From Przewalskia tangutica (Eukaryota; Streptophyta; Magnoliopsida; Solanales; Solanaceae): DNA of 64,000 nucleotides. A model generated the notes under the pieces. It ran no database searches and had not been told where the DNA came from. It saw nothing but the letters and a program-made list of their open reading frames with translations. Position numbers and translations under genes: made by a program. Below are positions 22,345-33,985 of this stretch, piece after piece. The stretch lies in assembly GCA_029844215.1 (NCBI GenBank), contig CM056733.1, positions 45,583,142 through 45,647,141 on the forward strand. Direction: 5' to 3'. Each line of letters opens with the position of its first letter. Positions within the stretch are counted from its first letter, which is position 1.

Positions 22345-23600
22345 ATGCCTCGCGTAAGGCAACCGGGCCCGAAGGCAAGGCGGCCGGAGGCGCTAGCGAG
22401 ACACCCAGTCACGAGGGCTCGAGGCCCGGTCTATACGAGGCAGCGAGTTCTATGGCCGCCCGGCCCAACGAGACCATAGTACCCACCTCGTCCCACGGCT
22501 GGGGCGGAGAGTTAAGTACAAGGAGATAACCCGACTATTGGCTAAAGTTGTGGCCCGATCGAGGAGAGGCTGGATCACGGCGGTTCGGCTCGGCTCGGTC
22601 GCGCCCGTAGTGCACGAGGCGAATAGTTTGAGGCTACGAGATTTCTTGAGTTGTAGCCGCGAGTTTTTCTGGTCGAGGCGGAGGATGATCGCGAGGAGTT
22701 CATCCGTCATTGCAGAAGGATTATGCGGGTGATCGGGGCTTGAAGGCGAGGTGTGACATTCGGTTCGCATCGGCCGCGTGATACGCGATCGATTGGTTTG
22801 ATTCATGGGAGCTTTCGGGAGAGCATGCACCTCCGCGGTATGGGATGAGTTTTGAGGCTTTTCTCACACACTTCTTGCCTCGCGGATGAGGAGGGCCGAG
22901 TGATAGATTCTTATTCTTTGAGGCGGGAGGGCCTTGCGGTGAGAAGTACAATGTCGAGTTTGATTCTTTGGCTCGATATGTCCACTGCTGTAGCGAGAGA
23001 TGGAGGGCGGTGCATCGCTATGTCATTTGGGCTAGATGATTACATGGCGAGTCTTGTGCGGGTGTGTCCCTTGACCCGAGCATGGACATAACCCGTATGC
23101 GAGCTCGTGCAGGATGTGAGGCGTAGAGACCGCGGGTAAGCGATATCAGCGGCGAAGAAGGCGAGATGGCGGTTCTTTTGGTGGTCCTCGGGGTGGCGGC
23201 ATCGTGAAGTCGGTTGCACCACGGCCGGTAGAGCGCTCTACCTCATTTTCGTCTGACAGAGGCGATCGAGGCGGTCGGGGCCCGGGACTTGATTTCGAGT
23301 GGCGAGTGCTAACTGTTCGAGTGCGCTCGGTGTGCCGTTGTGGCGAATACCATCTTGGGGCGTACTCGAGCTGCTATACTTGTGGCGCAGGTCATTTCGC
23401 GAAGTTTGTCCGAAGCCAGGCGGCGGTAGTAGGGCCCGATCTGCGGGTGCATTGCTTCTTCATCCCGGCGATTACTCGCCGGAGGCAAGGTAATCATGGA
23501 CCAGCGGGTCGCGGCGGAGGTCGTGGCGCGGGTCGATTCTAGCGGTCCTCGAGCGCATTTATGCTTTGTCGGTAAGCGGATCAGAGGCCTCGCGATGTAA
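22345..23600 (+). pseudogene. gag: gag of element D, frameshifted
   Basis: The ATG at 22345 starts MPRVRQPGPKA, corresponding to the gag start of A and B. Pieces of the matrix/capsid region can be followed to about 23100 (FDSLARYVP-like and LTRAWT residues shared with other copies). A zinc knuckle region lies near 23370-23420 (SCYTCGAGHFAKF in one frame, the CCHC pattern lacking one spacer residue), then a glycine/arginine tail (GPAGRGGGRGAGRF) near 23500-23540. Frame changes occur every 60-200 bases. Confidence 0.8.
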
Positions 23601-23960
23601 ATCACGGGTACCTTATCGATTCTTGGGTTTGATGTGTATGCTTTGATAGATCCGGGTTCTACTGCGTCTATATATCTCCCTTGTTGCTAGTAGGATAGGG
23701 ATAGAGCACGAGTCCATGGACCGCTTTCGAGGTAGCTACGCGATGAGTGATTCGGTGGTAGCTCGGCGGGTATATAGAGCTTGTCTGTGACCATTCTGAT
23801 CGTCGGACCACTAGCGACTTGATAGAGTTGGAGATGATTGACTTCGGCGTGATTATGGGGATGGATTGGCTAGCTTCTTGCTACTCCAATGTAGGCTGAG
23901 AGAGAAGTAATGCAGTTCCGGTTTCTGAGGAGCGGTTGTTGAGTGGGAGAACGCAGTATC
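23601..23960 (+). pseudogene. Aspartic protease region of element D
   Basis: The active-site motif is intact at about 23638-23675: YALIDPGSTASIYLP. In this clade the catalytic aspartate is followed by P-G or S-G. The domain end, VIMGMDWLASCYSNV, is at about 23848-23893. A frameshift separates the two halves. Confidence 0.78.
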
Positions 23961-24850
23961 GCCAAGGGTAGGTTTATTTCCTACCTCAAGGCTAGGAAGA
24001 TGGTGCGAAGGGTATATCTACCATCTCGTTGGTGTTTGATCTGAAGGCTGCGGTACCAGATTTTGATCGATTCGGTGGTCGCGAGTTCCCAGGCGTGTTT
24101 CGAGATGACCTCGGGTATCCCTCACGAGAGGAGATTGAGTTTTGTATTGACATATTGCGGACACTCGGCCTATTTCCATTCCGCCATACGAATGGCACTG
24201 CGAGTTGAGAGAGTTGAAGGATCGGCTTAGAGATTTCTTTGGAGAAGGGTTTCATCGAGCCTAGTGTTTCTCCACAGGGAAGCGCGGTATTGTTCGTGAA
24301 GAAGAAGGGCGGGGCCTGCGCATGTGTGTTGATCTGACGGTGAACAAGGTGACCATTAAACGAATACCCCGCTTCCGAGATTGATGATTTGTTCGACCGA
24401 TTGCGAGTGCGAGATGTTTCTCAAGATTGATCTGCGATCGGGCTATCATCAGTGCGAGTCGAGAGGTGGATGTCCACAGATTGCATTCGGGACGATGCGG
24501 GCATTATGAGTTGAGTCATGTCTTTTGGGTTGACGATGCTCGTGGTATTCATGGATTTGATGAACCGAGTGTTCAAACCATTTTTGGACACGTTTGTGAT
24601 AGTGTTCATTGATGATATCTTGGTTTATTCTCGCTCGAGCGAGGAGCATGCGAGCATTTGAGGTGTCTTGTGAGTTCTCGAGACCAGCGGTTATGCGCCA
24701 AGTTTTCCAAATGTGAGTTTTGGTTGACTTGATGGCGTTTCTTGGGCATATTATGGGTGATGGCATTCAGTGGATCTGGCAAGATCGAAGCGATCGGGAC
24801 TTGGCCTGAACTCTTACTCGGCAGAGGTTCGCGATTTTACGGGCCTTGCG
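23961..24850 (+). pseudogene. pol: Reverse transcriptase of element D, broken
   Basis: Fingers are damaged (a remnant of VLFVKKKG near 24285 and FPDDL-like residues near 24100). The palm follows: LICDRAIIS near 24430 is a frameshifted form of the KIDLRSGYHQ block, and the catalytic FIDD is at 24605-24616, followed by ILVYS. AFLGHI lies near 24735. The same blocks in the same order as A, B and E identify it as Ty3/gypsy RT. At least eight frame changes are apparent. Confidence 0.83.
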
Positions 24851-25380
24851 AGGATATTATCGGCGGTTCGTAGAAGTTTGCTTCTATCTACGCACCATTG
24901 ACTAGGGTGACTCGAGCGGCCAGTTTGATGGTGATGCTTGTGGCGGGGTTTCGATTCTTTGAAAGAGAGGCCGGCCGCCCGTTCTTACTCTTCCGGAGGG
25001 TCGGATGGTTATGTCGTGTATTGTGATGCGTCGGGCATCGGGTTGGGATGTGTGTTGATGCGGCATGGCGGGGTTATAGCATATGCGTCCGGCGGTGAAG
25101 AAACACGAGAGGAACTACCCCCCATGATTTGGAGTTAGCGGTAGTGATTCACGCTTTGAAGATCTGGAGGCACTATTTGTATGGGGTTCACGTGGATATT
25201 TATACGCACCACAAGAGCCTCGGTATATCTTCACGGAGGAGGCCGAACTTACGGCGAGGCGGTGGTTAGAGTTGCTTAAGGATTACGATGTTGATATCCT
25301 GTACCACGGGGAAGGCAATGTTGTGGCGGATGCTCTTAGTCGTAGGTCGATGGGAGCCTATCGGATGTGCGGCTAGAGAG
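24851..25380 (+). pseudogene. pol: RNase H region of element D, broken
   Basis: After a connection remnant (FASIYAPLT near 24880), the RNase H core is open from 24938 to 25138: GYVVYCDASGIGLGCVLMR then GVIAYAS, with the first catalytic aspartate in CDAS. IYTHHKSL follows at about 25200, where relatives have TDHKSL. Confidence 0.8.
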
Positions 25381-26860
25381 GAGGACATGGTTCGTGATTT
25401 GCATCGGTTAGCGAGCCTTGGTGTCCGTTTGATTGATTACGATAGCGATGGGGTTAGAGTTCGTGAGGTTGCCGAGTCTTCCATCGTCGAGGAGGTGAAG
25501 AAACGATTCGAGGATCCGGCTTTGATTCGATATCGTGATACAACTCTTCGTGAGGCAAGGGTCCTTTTGAGTAGCACGATGGGGTGCTAAGGTTTGAGAA
25601 GCGGTATGTGTGTTCCGGATGTTTGAGACTTGGCGAGTTCTTGGGAAGCACACGGCGCGCGTTACTCTATCCATCCGGTCGACCAAGATGTACCACGACC
25701 TTAGATCTGTGTATTGGTGGGATGGCTTGAAGAGGGCGTTGCGAGTTCGTAGCTCGATGCGTGTTGTCGGCGGTGAAGGTAGAGCACGAGAGGCACGGTG
25801 GTTTATTCTGACGATTGAGATCCCGACGGAAGTGGGAGGTAATCAACATGGACTTCATCACGGGATTACCTGCACTCGGAGAGCATGATTCTATATGGGT
25901 TATCGTCGGCGGTGCGAAATCAGCCCACTTTCTTCCGTCGGGGCGACTTTTTGGTGAGGATTATGCGAACTTTACATCAGAGATCGTCGATGCATGGAGT
26001 CCCTACCGATCATATCGAGAGAGGAGCCCGGTTCTGGCTAACTTCAGAGGTCCTTCGAGAGGTTTAGGGGCGAGTGAGCACAGTACGCATTTCATCCACA
26101 GCAGCAGACGAGCGGCGCACTATCGCACTCTTGAGGATATCTTTGCGAGCTGTGTTATTGACCGATGGTAGTTGGGAGGATCATTTGCCTCTAGTTGAGT
26201 TCGCGTATAATAATAGCTACCACTCGGTATTCGGATGGCGCCTTATGAGGCCTTGTATGGGAGGAAGTGCGGATCGCCTATAGGTTGGTTCGATGTGGGC
26301 GAGTGCGGCTAGTGGGACGGTTGGTGCGGCGTCACGATGGATAAGGTGAAGCTTATCGAGGCGGCTTTGTGACTCGAGTCGGCCAAGTCGTATGCAGATC
26401 ATCGTCGTCGGCATCTTGAGTTCGAGGTTCATGATTGGGTTTTCCTAAAGGTGTCACCCATGAAGGGTGTGATGAGATTTGGGAAGTATGTAAACTCAGC
26501 CCAAGGTACATTGGGCGTTTGGATTGTCGCGAGGTAGGCAAGGTTACTATGAGTTGGATCTGCCGTCCGTCTGGAGGCGATCATCCGTTTTCACGTATCT
26601 ATCTTTGAGAGATGTATCGGGGATCCATCTAGGGTACACCGATTGGCGATGTCGGTGACCGAGGGTTATCGTATGAGGAGACTCCATAGCGATAGTCGAT
26701 CGTCGAGTTAGGCGTCTGCGGACGAAGGGCGTGGCTTCCGTCAAAGTCTTGTGGCGGAACGAGCTCAGGGAGGAGATGACGTGGGAAGCCGAGGAGGACA
26801 TGAGGCAGAAGTATCCTCATCTATTCCCCACACCTCCAGGTAATTCACTTTCCTACTTGT
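25381..26860 (+). pseudogene. pol: Integrase plus chromodomain-like C-terminus, element D
   Basis: The spacer LHRLASLGVRLIDYDSDGVR opens the region (25400-25460). The zinc-binding part has MYHDLRSVYWWDGLKRALRV near 25690-25750. The core runs INMDFITGLP at 25842-25871, then SIWVIVGGAKSAHFLP and LPLVEFAYNNSYHS (about 26185-26225). The C-terminal part after 26540 is heavily frameshifted, but MTWEAEEDMRQKYPHLF can be read at 26775-26825, the end of the chromodomain-like segment. Confidence 0.82.
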
Positions 26861-26977
26861 AAATTTTCGTTATCATTTATGCCTAAGTGTTATTTTTGTG
26901 GCCATGTGTGGCAACACAAACCGTTTAAGCTTCTTCGATAACTGTCTTGAGAAGGAACATTCGGGACGAATGTTTCT

Positions 26978-26989
26978 AAGGAGGGAGAA
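26978..26989 (+). other. Polypurine tract, element D
   Basis: AAGGAGGGAGAA directly before TGTTATACC. Confidence 0.85.
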
Positions 26990-27392
26990 TGTTATACCCC
27001 ATATTTCCAGAGTATGTACGTAAAGGAATACGTACAAAAAGTTTGGCCTAAGTTAGCATTGTACTTTTTTTTGTACACAACTCACTAAAAGAATCGTTTT
27101 TCCGACGAAGCGTTTCCCACAACTTTCGTAGGGAAACTTCCGGCTATGCCATTAATAATTATTTCGGATTTTTCCAGAGACGAAACATTTTGGACCAACG
27201 GGAGGCGACACTTGGCACCCTCCCATTGGTGAACTTGAATCGTCCATTTGGGACGAATTGGAATGCCTTGGCACGTTTTTGTGCCTTGTGCACAAGTCAG
27301 GAGTTGGTAGGATATTTGTGTTTAGTTAATCCTCACCTACACTTGCCTTGCACTTGTCTTCATCTTGGCCATTGGTTGGCCAAGGCTTGAGC

Positions 27393-27400
27393 TATAAATA
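27393..27400 (+). promoter_or_regulatory. TATA box of element D 3' LTR
   Basis: TATAAATA followed by CCC, 403 bases into the LTR. It points toward element E, whose own 3' LTR TATA box (31421-31428) points back. Confidence 0.65.
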
Positions 27401-28322
27401 CCCTTAGAGATGAAGAGTTCTTCATCCACAAACCTTCCAAGTCTTGAAAAAATCCTCTCCTCTCTCTTAGCCTTTCGTCCAACCTCTCCACCCTTGAGTG
27501 AGTTTGGCGAGGGCCTACCCACTAGCCTAGCCGAAATCTAACCCCCTCCCTTGGTAGAAAACTTGTATTCTAGTATTGTTATAATGACCAAAATACCTAG
27601 CCCAAATCCCTTAGTCCTTAGTAGAAGTTGTGAAGAACTTCTAAGGTTTCTTAGACTCTGGGAGCGTACAACTTAGGAGCTAAACCTTGCTCAGGCGCGA
27701 CTTTATCTAGGATATTATTGGGCTTACCGAGGTAACTAATCCTAACCCTCTTTTGAATTAGAGAATACATATTGTAGTAGTATTAGAATAAGTATTAAAT
27801 ACTTAGAAGAATATCGCAGAATAGAATTGAACTGTTACCACAGTAGAAGGGTTTAAAAGAAGAATAATCAATCAGTACTCACATAGAATTTGTTTTCACA
27901 ATGAACTTATATAGCTCACCGGTAGGGAAGTGCTTGACTTTCCATAGAATTGTGAACCCTCTGTTTAGAATGACCTTGAGTAGTCTTTGATAGATGTATG
28001 CGTGACTATTATAGGCTGACTCTCTGCGCGCGACATAGTCGACTTGGCAGGTGGTTTTCGCTGAGAAGGTATGTGATTCTTCCTAAAGCATTATATTTTA
28101 CAATATATATAGTACGGTAGACGTACGTGTGTTAAGCGAATAATAACTACGGCAATGTCTTTGACTTAAGCTGAATAATACTTATGGCAATGCCTCACGG
28201 CTTAAGCTGAATAATACTTACGGCAATGCCTCGGCTTAAGCTGAATAACAAGAAGCGAAAACATTTCAAAGAATCTTGAATCATTTTTAACGGAAGATAA
28301 ATATTTGGTTTTAAAACAAAAG

Positions 28323-28370
28323 CTTAAGAGTTATACTAGCTTTATGGGAAGTTAGGTATAACAACTTAAG
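28323..28370 (+). other. LTR hairpin, element D 3' LTR
   Basis: Same arms and loop as 21043-21090. Confidence 0.68.
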
Positions 28371-29417
28371 AAGATAAAAAGGCTGTTTACTTGTTTGTTT
28401 ATAAAAGCCTTGTATTGATTTGTTAAGTGTAGTAAGATTTGTGTGATAAGTAGACATATTATGATGTTACAGGTTAGTGTCTTGAAATCTTTGTGTAAAG
28501 GGGTCATTCTTGTTGTGCTTACGTTGCTAACAGGTAAGTCCGTTGTCTTTGTTATTGTATCACCTACCCGATCGTTATACAGGGCTTGCCCCTTGATCTT
28601 GGTCTATACGGCTATGTGGTCTGTGAGACTATGCGAGTAGCGGTATGCTCGGGATTGATCATTCGGGTGTTTAGCGATGCGGGGATTTCTATGCGGTCTG
28701 TTGAGACTATGCGGTCTTTTGAGGCTATGCGGTGCGGGAGCCTAGGCGGATCTGGGGTTAGCTGCCCCGATGCGAGGATACCTCGTGCGAGTGTGTGACC
28801 TATGCGGGTGCGAAAGTCGAGACTAGGCACGCAGAATGATACTATGGCGATTGGCCTTGCTTCGATCATTCGCGGCCTAGAATAAACCTGTTACAGTTTT
28901 CCTATTACGGTTGTTGTTTGTGATGTGGCACTATGTGCAAATTGAACTGATTGTATTTGTGAAAAGGTTTTAAATACTTTGATTTCATTCCAGTTCTTTA
29001 TAGTTTCACATACTTGGTACTGTTGTCTTGACCTCGCCGGAGCGTTCATGCGCGGTAAAAAAGCAGTGCTAGATCCGCATCCTTAGGATCTTTTGCGTTG
29101 GTGTCGGGAGCTCATCTTCTCGGAGCTCTACTTTTGGGTATGATCTCCTGTATTGTAGATAGTTTTATCTGATCGGTATGGCGGGCCCTCCGCCATAGTT
29201 GTTACTTCCTTAAGTGCAGTAGTACTATTATGCAGTTGGGATATGCAAAACATGATTATTTATATATGCAGAAAGGCGACGTTTTCTTACATAAGCTGTG
29301 TCTTATTTTATAAACTGTTTCCTGTCTTGGTTTATATTTCCGCTGGTTACTCTGATGTATGGCTACTTGGGTGCCCCGGTAAGGCACCAGTCACGGGCCC
29401 CGGAACGGGTCGTGACA

Positions 29418-29444
29418 CCTTATCCATCTACTACACAAAAATAT
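29418..29444 (-). repeat. B LTR sliver between elements D and E with both duplications
   Basis: CCTTA (29418-29422) is the right duplication of D, and AATAT (29440-29444) is the left duplication of E. The 17 bases between them are all that separates two independent 9.7-kb insertions. Confidence 0.88.
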
Positions 29445-30468
29445 TGTCACGACCCATTCCGGGGCGTGGTCGTGCCTTCTGGGCACCAGTAGTCATACAT
29501 CGAGTAATCGTGAAATATAAAACAAGACATGAACGATTTATAAAGTAAGACACGATTTATGTGAAAACGTCGCCTTCGGCATGTATATAAACATGGTTTA
29601 GCGATTACATCCGATACTTTGCATAACGTGACTCTGACTTCTGAAATATACAACTATGGCGGGGCGGCGCCATACCGATCAGACAAAACTATCTACAAGG
29701 AGATCATACCAAGTAGAGCCTCCGAAAAGATGGAGCTCCGACACCAACGTGAGATCCTAAGAATGTGGATCTAGCACTGCTTGCCCTTACCTCGCGATGC
29801 AGACTCAAGGAGGTCAAGATAACAGTACTAAGTATATGAAATTGTAAAATACTTAAATGAAAACATATCATTTTAAAATCGGTTTTGCAAGTATGTATGA
29901 AACAACGAGGACCGCATATAGTGCCACATCATAAACAAGAGCAACAATAGGTAAGAATGAGTCTTTTCTAGGTGCGAATGATCAAAGCAGGCCACTCGCC
30001 CATATTATCATTCTGCAGCCTAATCTCGACTCGAGTCCGCGTAGGCCACTCACATAGGCGCGTAGGTATAACCCGCATCGGTAGCTACTCTCGGCAACGT
30101 CCCGACTCGTTGTCCGCATGGCCACATAGACGCGTGAGGCATAACCCGCATACTAACACGGAACTCGTAGCTCGCGTAGGCCCCTGGACCCGCGTAGGTA
30201 TTCTCGAATCATGGTCCTGCATCACTGAGTCTACCCCGTCGGGCGCCTTAACCCGGTATCATCTCGAGGTGAGTGATATAGTACTAACACAACGACTTAT
30301 AGTTCAAAACAACATAATCATAAGTAAAGTGACCTCTTTACACAAGCGTTACAAGACACTAACACATAGCATCATATCATGTCTACTTATCAAACCATCT
30401 TATTATTCTTTTCACAATTCAATATAAGTCCATTATAAACACATAGGCAAACTGTTTCTTTTATCAAT

Positions 30469-30516
30469 CTTAAGTGGTTATACTTAACTTCCCATAAAGC
30501 TAGTATAACTCTTAAG
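30469..30516 (-). other. LTR hairpin, element E 3' LTR
   Basis: CTTAAG-TG-GTTATAC pairs with GTATAAC-T-CTTAAG; loop contains ACTTCCCATAAAG. Same at 37797-37844. Confidence 0.68.
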
Positions 30517-31420
30517 CTTCTGTTTTAACAACCAATTAGTTCTCTTCTATTAAAAAATGATTCAGTATTCTTTTGAAATGCTTTCCGTTCTTTATTATTC
30601 AGGCTTAAGCCGTGAGGCATTGCCGTAAGTATTGTCGAGCTTAAGCGTGAGGCATTGCCGTAGTTATTATTCGATTAACACGTATGCGTCTACCGTACTA
30701 CATATATATTGTAAAATATCATGCTTTAGGAAGAATCACATACCTTCTCGTAAAACCACGCGAGTTGAATATATGTCGCAGAGAATCAGCCTATAATAGT
30801 CAGACACGTCTATCAACGTTCAGACTACTTTGTAACCAGTTCTAAACAGAGGGTTCTATATCCTACGGAAAATTGGGCAGTACTTCCCTACCCGGTGAGC
30901 TACTCAAGTCTACTGTGAAAACAGTCCTATGTAAGTACAATTTGATTATTCTTCTTTTAAACCCTTCTACTGTGATAACAGTTAAATTCTATTCTGTGAT
31001 ATTCTTCTAAGTATTTAATACTTAATCTTATACTACTACAGTATGTGTTCTCTAATTCAAAAGAGGGTTAGGATTAGTTACCTCGGTAAGCCCAATAATA
31101 TCCTAGATAAAGTCGCGCCTGAGCAAGGTTTAGCTCCTAAGTTGTACGCTCCGGTAGCTCCAAGAAACCTTAGAAGTTCTTCACAACTTCTACAAAGGAC
31201 TAAGGGATTTGGGCTAGGGTATTTTGGGCATTATAACAATACTAGAAGACAACTTTTCTACCAAGGGAGGGGGGGTAGATTTCGGCTAGGCTGGGGAGGG
31301 TTGCCTCGGCCAAGCTCACTAAAAAGGGGGTGTTGGACGAAAAAGGCTACAAGGGAAAGGAGAGGATTTTCAAGACTTGGAAAGGAATTTGTGGATGAAG
31401 AACTCTTCATCTTAAGGGGG

Positions 31421-31428
31421 TATTTATA
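31421..31428 (-). promoter_or_regulatory. TATA box of element E 3' LTR
   Basis: TATAAATA on the minus strand, 413 bases from the LTR start. Confidence 0.65.
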
Positions 31429-31841
31429 GGTCAAGACATGGCCAACCAAGGGCCAAGATTTAGCCAAGTGCTAGGCAAGTGTAAGGTCAAGATTAGGGCA
31501 AGTGTCCTTGGCCAACTTGCACACAAAATATCCTACCTAATCCTTGACTTGTGCAAAGGCACAAAAAACGTGCGCCGTTGTCCAATTCGTCAATGGGCGA
31601 TTTCAAGTCCACCAATTGGAGGGTGCCAAGTGTCGCCCTCGTTGGTCCAAAATGTTTCGCCTCGGAAAAATCCGCAAAATTAGAAATGGCATAGCGGAAT
31701 TTACCTACGAAGTCGTGGAAACGTTTCGTCGGAAAGCGATTCTTTTAGCGAGTTGTGCACAATTTCGAACTTGGCCTAACCTTAGGCTAAACTTTCAAAT
31801 GCGTCGCCACTTACGTGCATACTCGGAAATACGGTATAACA

Positions 31842-31849
31842 TTCTCCCC
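31842..31849 (-). other. Polypurine tract, element E
   Basis: GGGGAGAA on the minus strand directly before the 3' LTR; the AAGGA seen upstream in other copies is changed here. Confidence 0.78.
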
Positions 31850-31969
31850 AGAAACATTCGTCCGAATGTTCCTTCCCAACGATTAACGATAAGATTCTTC
31901 ATAACTTAAACGATTTGCAAATGCCACACGGCCACGAACAACACTAAGGCATAAACGATAATCAAGATT

Positions 31970-33420
31970 TACAAGTAGGAAAGTGAATTACCTAGAGGTG
32001 TGGGGAATAGGTGAGGATACTTCTGCCTCATGTCTTCCTCGGCTTCCCAAGTCATCTCCTCCCTGAGCTCGTTCTGCCACAAGACTTTGACGGAAGCCAC
32101 GTCCTTGGTCCGCAGACGCCTAACTCGACGATCGACTATCGCTATGGGAATCTCCTCATCGATAACCCGGTCACTGGACATCGTCAATCGGGTGTACCAG
32201 ATGGATCCCGATACATCTCTCAAAGATAGATACGTGAAACGGATGTCGCCTCCGGATCGGACGGCAGATCCAACTCGTAGCAACCTTGCCTACCTGCGGA
32301 CAATCTGAAACGGCCCAATGTACCTTGGTGAGTTTCCTTCTTCCGAATCTCATCACACCGCCATGGGTGACACCTTCAGAAAACCCAATCATCGATCGCG
32401 AACTCCGGATGTCGACGACGATGATCTGCGTCGACTTACATGCGACTCGGTGTCGATAGCCGCTCTCGGATAAGCTTCACCTTATCCATCGCTGCGCACC
32501 AAATCTGGTCCCACTAGCCGCACTCGCCCACATCGAACCAACCTATAGGCGATCTGCACTTCCTCATACAAGGCCTCATAAGGCGCCATCGAATCTTTGG
32601 AGTGGTAGCTATTATTGTGCGAACTCAACTAGAGGCAAATGATCCTCCCTACCCACGAGTCGATAACACAAAGCTCGCAACATATCCTCAAGAGTCGGAT
32701 AGTGCGCTCGGCTGTCGTCTGCTGTGGATGGAATGCGATTTCGAGCTCACTGCGTCCTAAACCTCTCGAAAGACCTCGAAGTTGGCGTGAACCGGGCTCC
32801 TGCATGCGATATGATCGAAGTAGGGACTCCATGCGACCGACGATCTCTCGGATGTAAATGCCGCATAATCCTCACCGAAAAGTCGCCCCGACGGAAGAAA
32901 GTGGGCTGATTTCGTCGACATCGACGATAACCCATATAGAATCATGTCTCCTCCGAGTGCGAGGTAATCTGTGATGAAGTCCATGTTGATTACCTCCCAC
33001 TTCCGTGTCGGGATCTCTATCGCAGTAACAAACCACCGTGCCTCGTGCTCTACCTTCACTGCCGACAACACGGAACCGAGCTACGAACTCGCAACGTCGC
33101 TCTTGAGCCATCCCACCAATACACAGATCTAAGGTCGTGGTACATCTTGGTCGACCCTGGATGGATAGAGTAACGCGCTGTGTGCTTCCCCAAGAACCTG
33201 CTGCCGAAGTCCTGAAACATCTGGAACACACAACCTGCCCTCAAACCTTAGCACCCCATCAGGTGCTACCTCAAAAGGACCCTTGCCCTCACGAAGAGCT
33301 GTATCACGATATCGAATCAAAGCTGGATCCTCGAACTGTTGCCTCTTCACCTCGTCGACGATGGAAGACTCGGCAACCTCACGAACTCTAACCCCATCGC
33401 TATCGTAATCAATCAAGCGG
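31970..33420 (-). pseudogene. pol: Integrase plus chromodomain-like C-terminus, element E
   Basis: The zinc-binding part is open at 33129-33416: LIDYDS-type spacer, FEDPALIRYRDTALREG, LRFEGRLCVPDVSGLR and LGEAH. MYHDLRSVYWWDG follows near 33080-33130. The core (WEVINMDFIT near 33000, SIWVIVD near 32925) is frameshifted. The chromodomain-like tail is the best copy in the window at 32005-32151: IPIAIVDRRVRRLRTKDVAS, VKVLW, then MTWEAEEDMRQKYPHLF, followed by a stop at about 31969. It would recognise histone marks in heterochromatin, as known for chromoviruses. Confidence 0.87.
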
Positions 33421-33985
33421 ACACAAGGCTCGCTAATCGATGCAAATCACGAACCATATCCTCCTCTCTAGCGCACATCCGATAGGCTCCCCATCGACCG
33501 CCGACTAAGAGCCTCTGCCACAACCTTGGCCTTCCCCGGGTGGGACAGGATATCAACCTCGTAATCCTTACGCAACTCGAACCACCGCCTCGCCGTAAGT
33601 TCAGATCCTCCGGGTGAAGATATCGAGGCTCTTGTGGTCCGTAAAATATCCACGTGAACCCCATACAAATAGTGCCTCCAGATCTTCAAAGCGTGAATCA
33701 CACGCCAACTCAAATCATGGGTGGGGTAGTTCCTCGTGTTTCTTGGTTGTCGGGATGCATATGCTATACCTGCCATGCCGCATCAACACACATCCCAATC
33801 CGATGCACGCGTCACAATACACGACATAACCATCTGGACCCTCCGAAGAGTAAACGAGGCGGTCGTCGATCTCTCTTTAGCAACGAAACCCCGCCACAAA
33901 CATCACCATCAAACTTGGCCGCCTTCCGAGTCAGCCTAGTCAATGGTGCGAAGATAGAAGCAAACTTCTCCACGAACCGATAATA
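33421..33985 (-). pseudogene. pol: RNase H region of element E, broken
   Basis: Visible blocks are IAYASRQPRN near 33770, HALKIWRHYLYGVHVDI near 33660-33700, and RRWFELRKDYEVDILSHPGK near 33530-33590. The core CDAS block lies near 33815 in another frame. Confidence 0.78.

Larger units (their letters stand above)
19715..29417 (+). mobile_element. Element D: complete-length Ty3/gypsy chromovirus
   Basis: A full 9703-bp element with LTRs of 2429 and 2428 bp, a five-base target duplication CCTTA, PBS, gag, PR, RT, RNase H, integrase-chromodomain and PPT in order. It lies in the 5' LTR of B, in the opposite orientation. LTRs of equal length and a perfect duplication suggest a fairly recent insertion, although the coding frames are broken at many small indels. 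Its 3' end faces the 3' end of element E across 27 bp. Confidence 0.95.
26990..29417 (+). repeat. 3' LTR of element D
   Basis: 2428 bp, TGTTATACCCC to CGTGACA. TATA box at 27393-27400, minisatellite at 28137-28245, hairpin at 28323-28370, ATGCGG array at about 28600-28810. It forms an inverted repeat with the 3' LTR of element E, which starts only 27 bp later. Confidence 0.93.
29445..31841 (-). repeat. 3' LTR of element E
   Basis: Genome-order start TGTCACGACCC, end GGTATAACA. It carries the hairpin-rich module (about 29655-29840), ATGCGG array reversed (about 30010-30240), hairpin 30469-30516, minisatellite (30596-30672) and TATA box (31421-31428). Against the other LTR of the same element it lacks many bases at CHG sites. 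Confidence 0.93.

Noticed and set aside
33137..33391. Plus-strand frames across the E polymerase region
   Set aside because: They are antisense shadows of the integrase and RNase H coding strand, as are similar frames opposite B and D.
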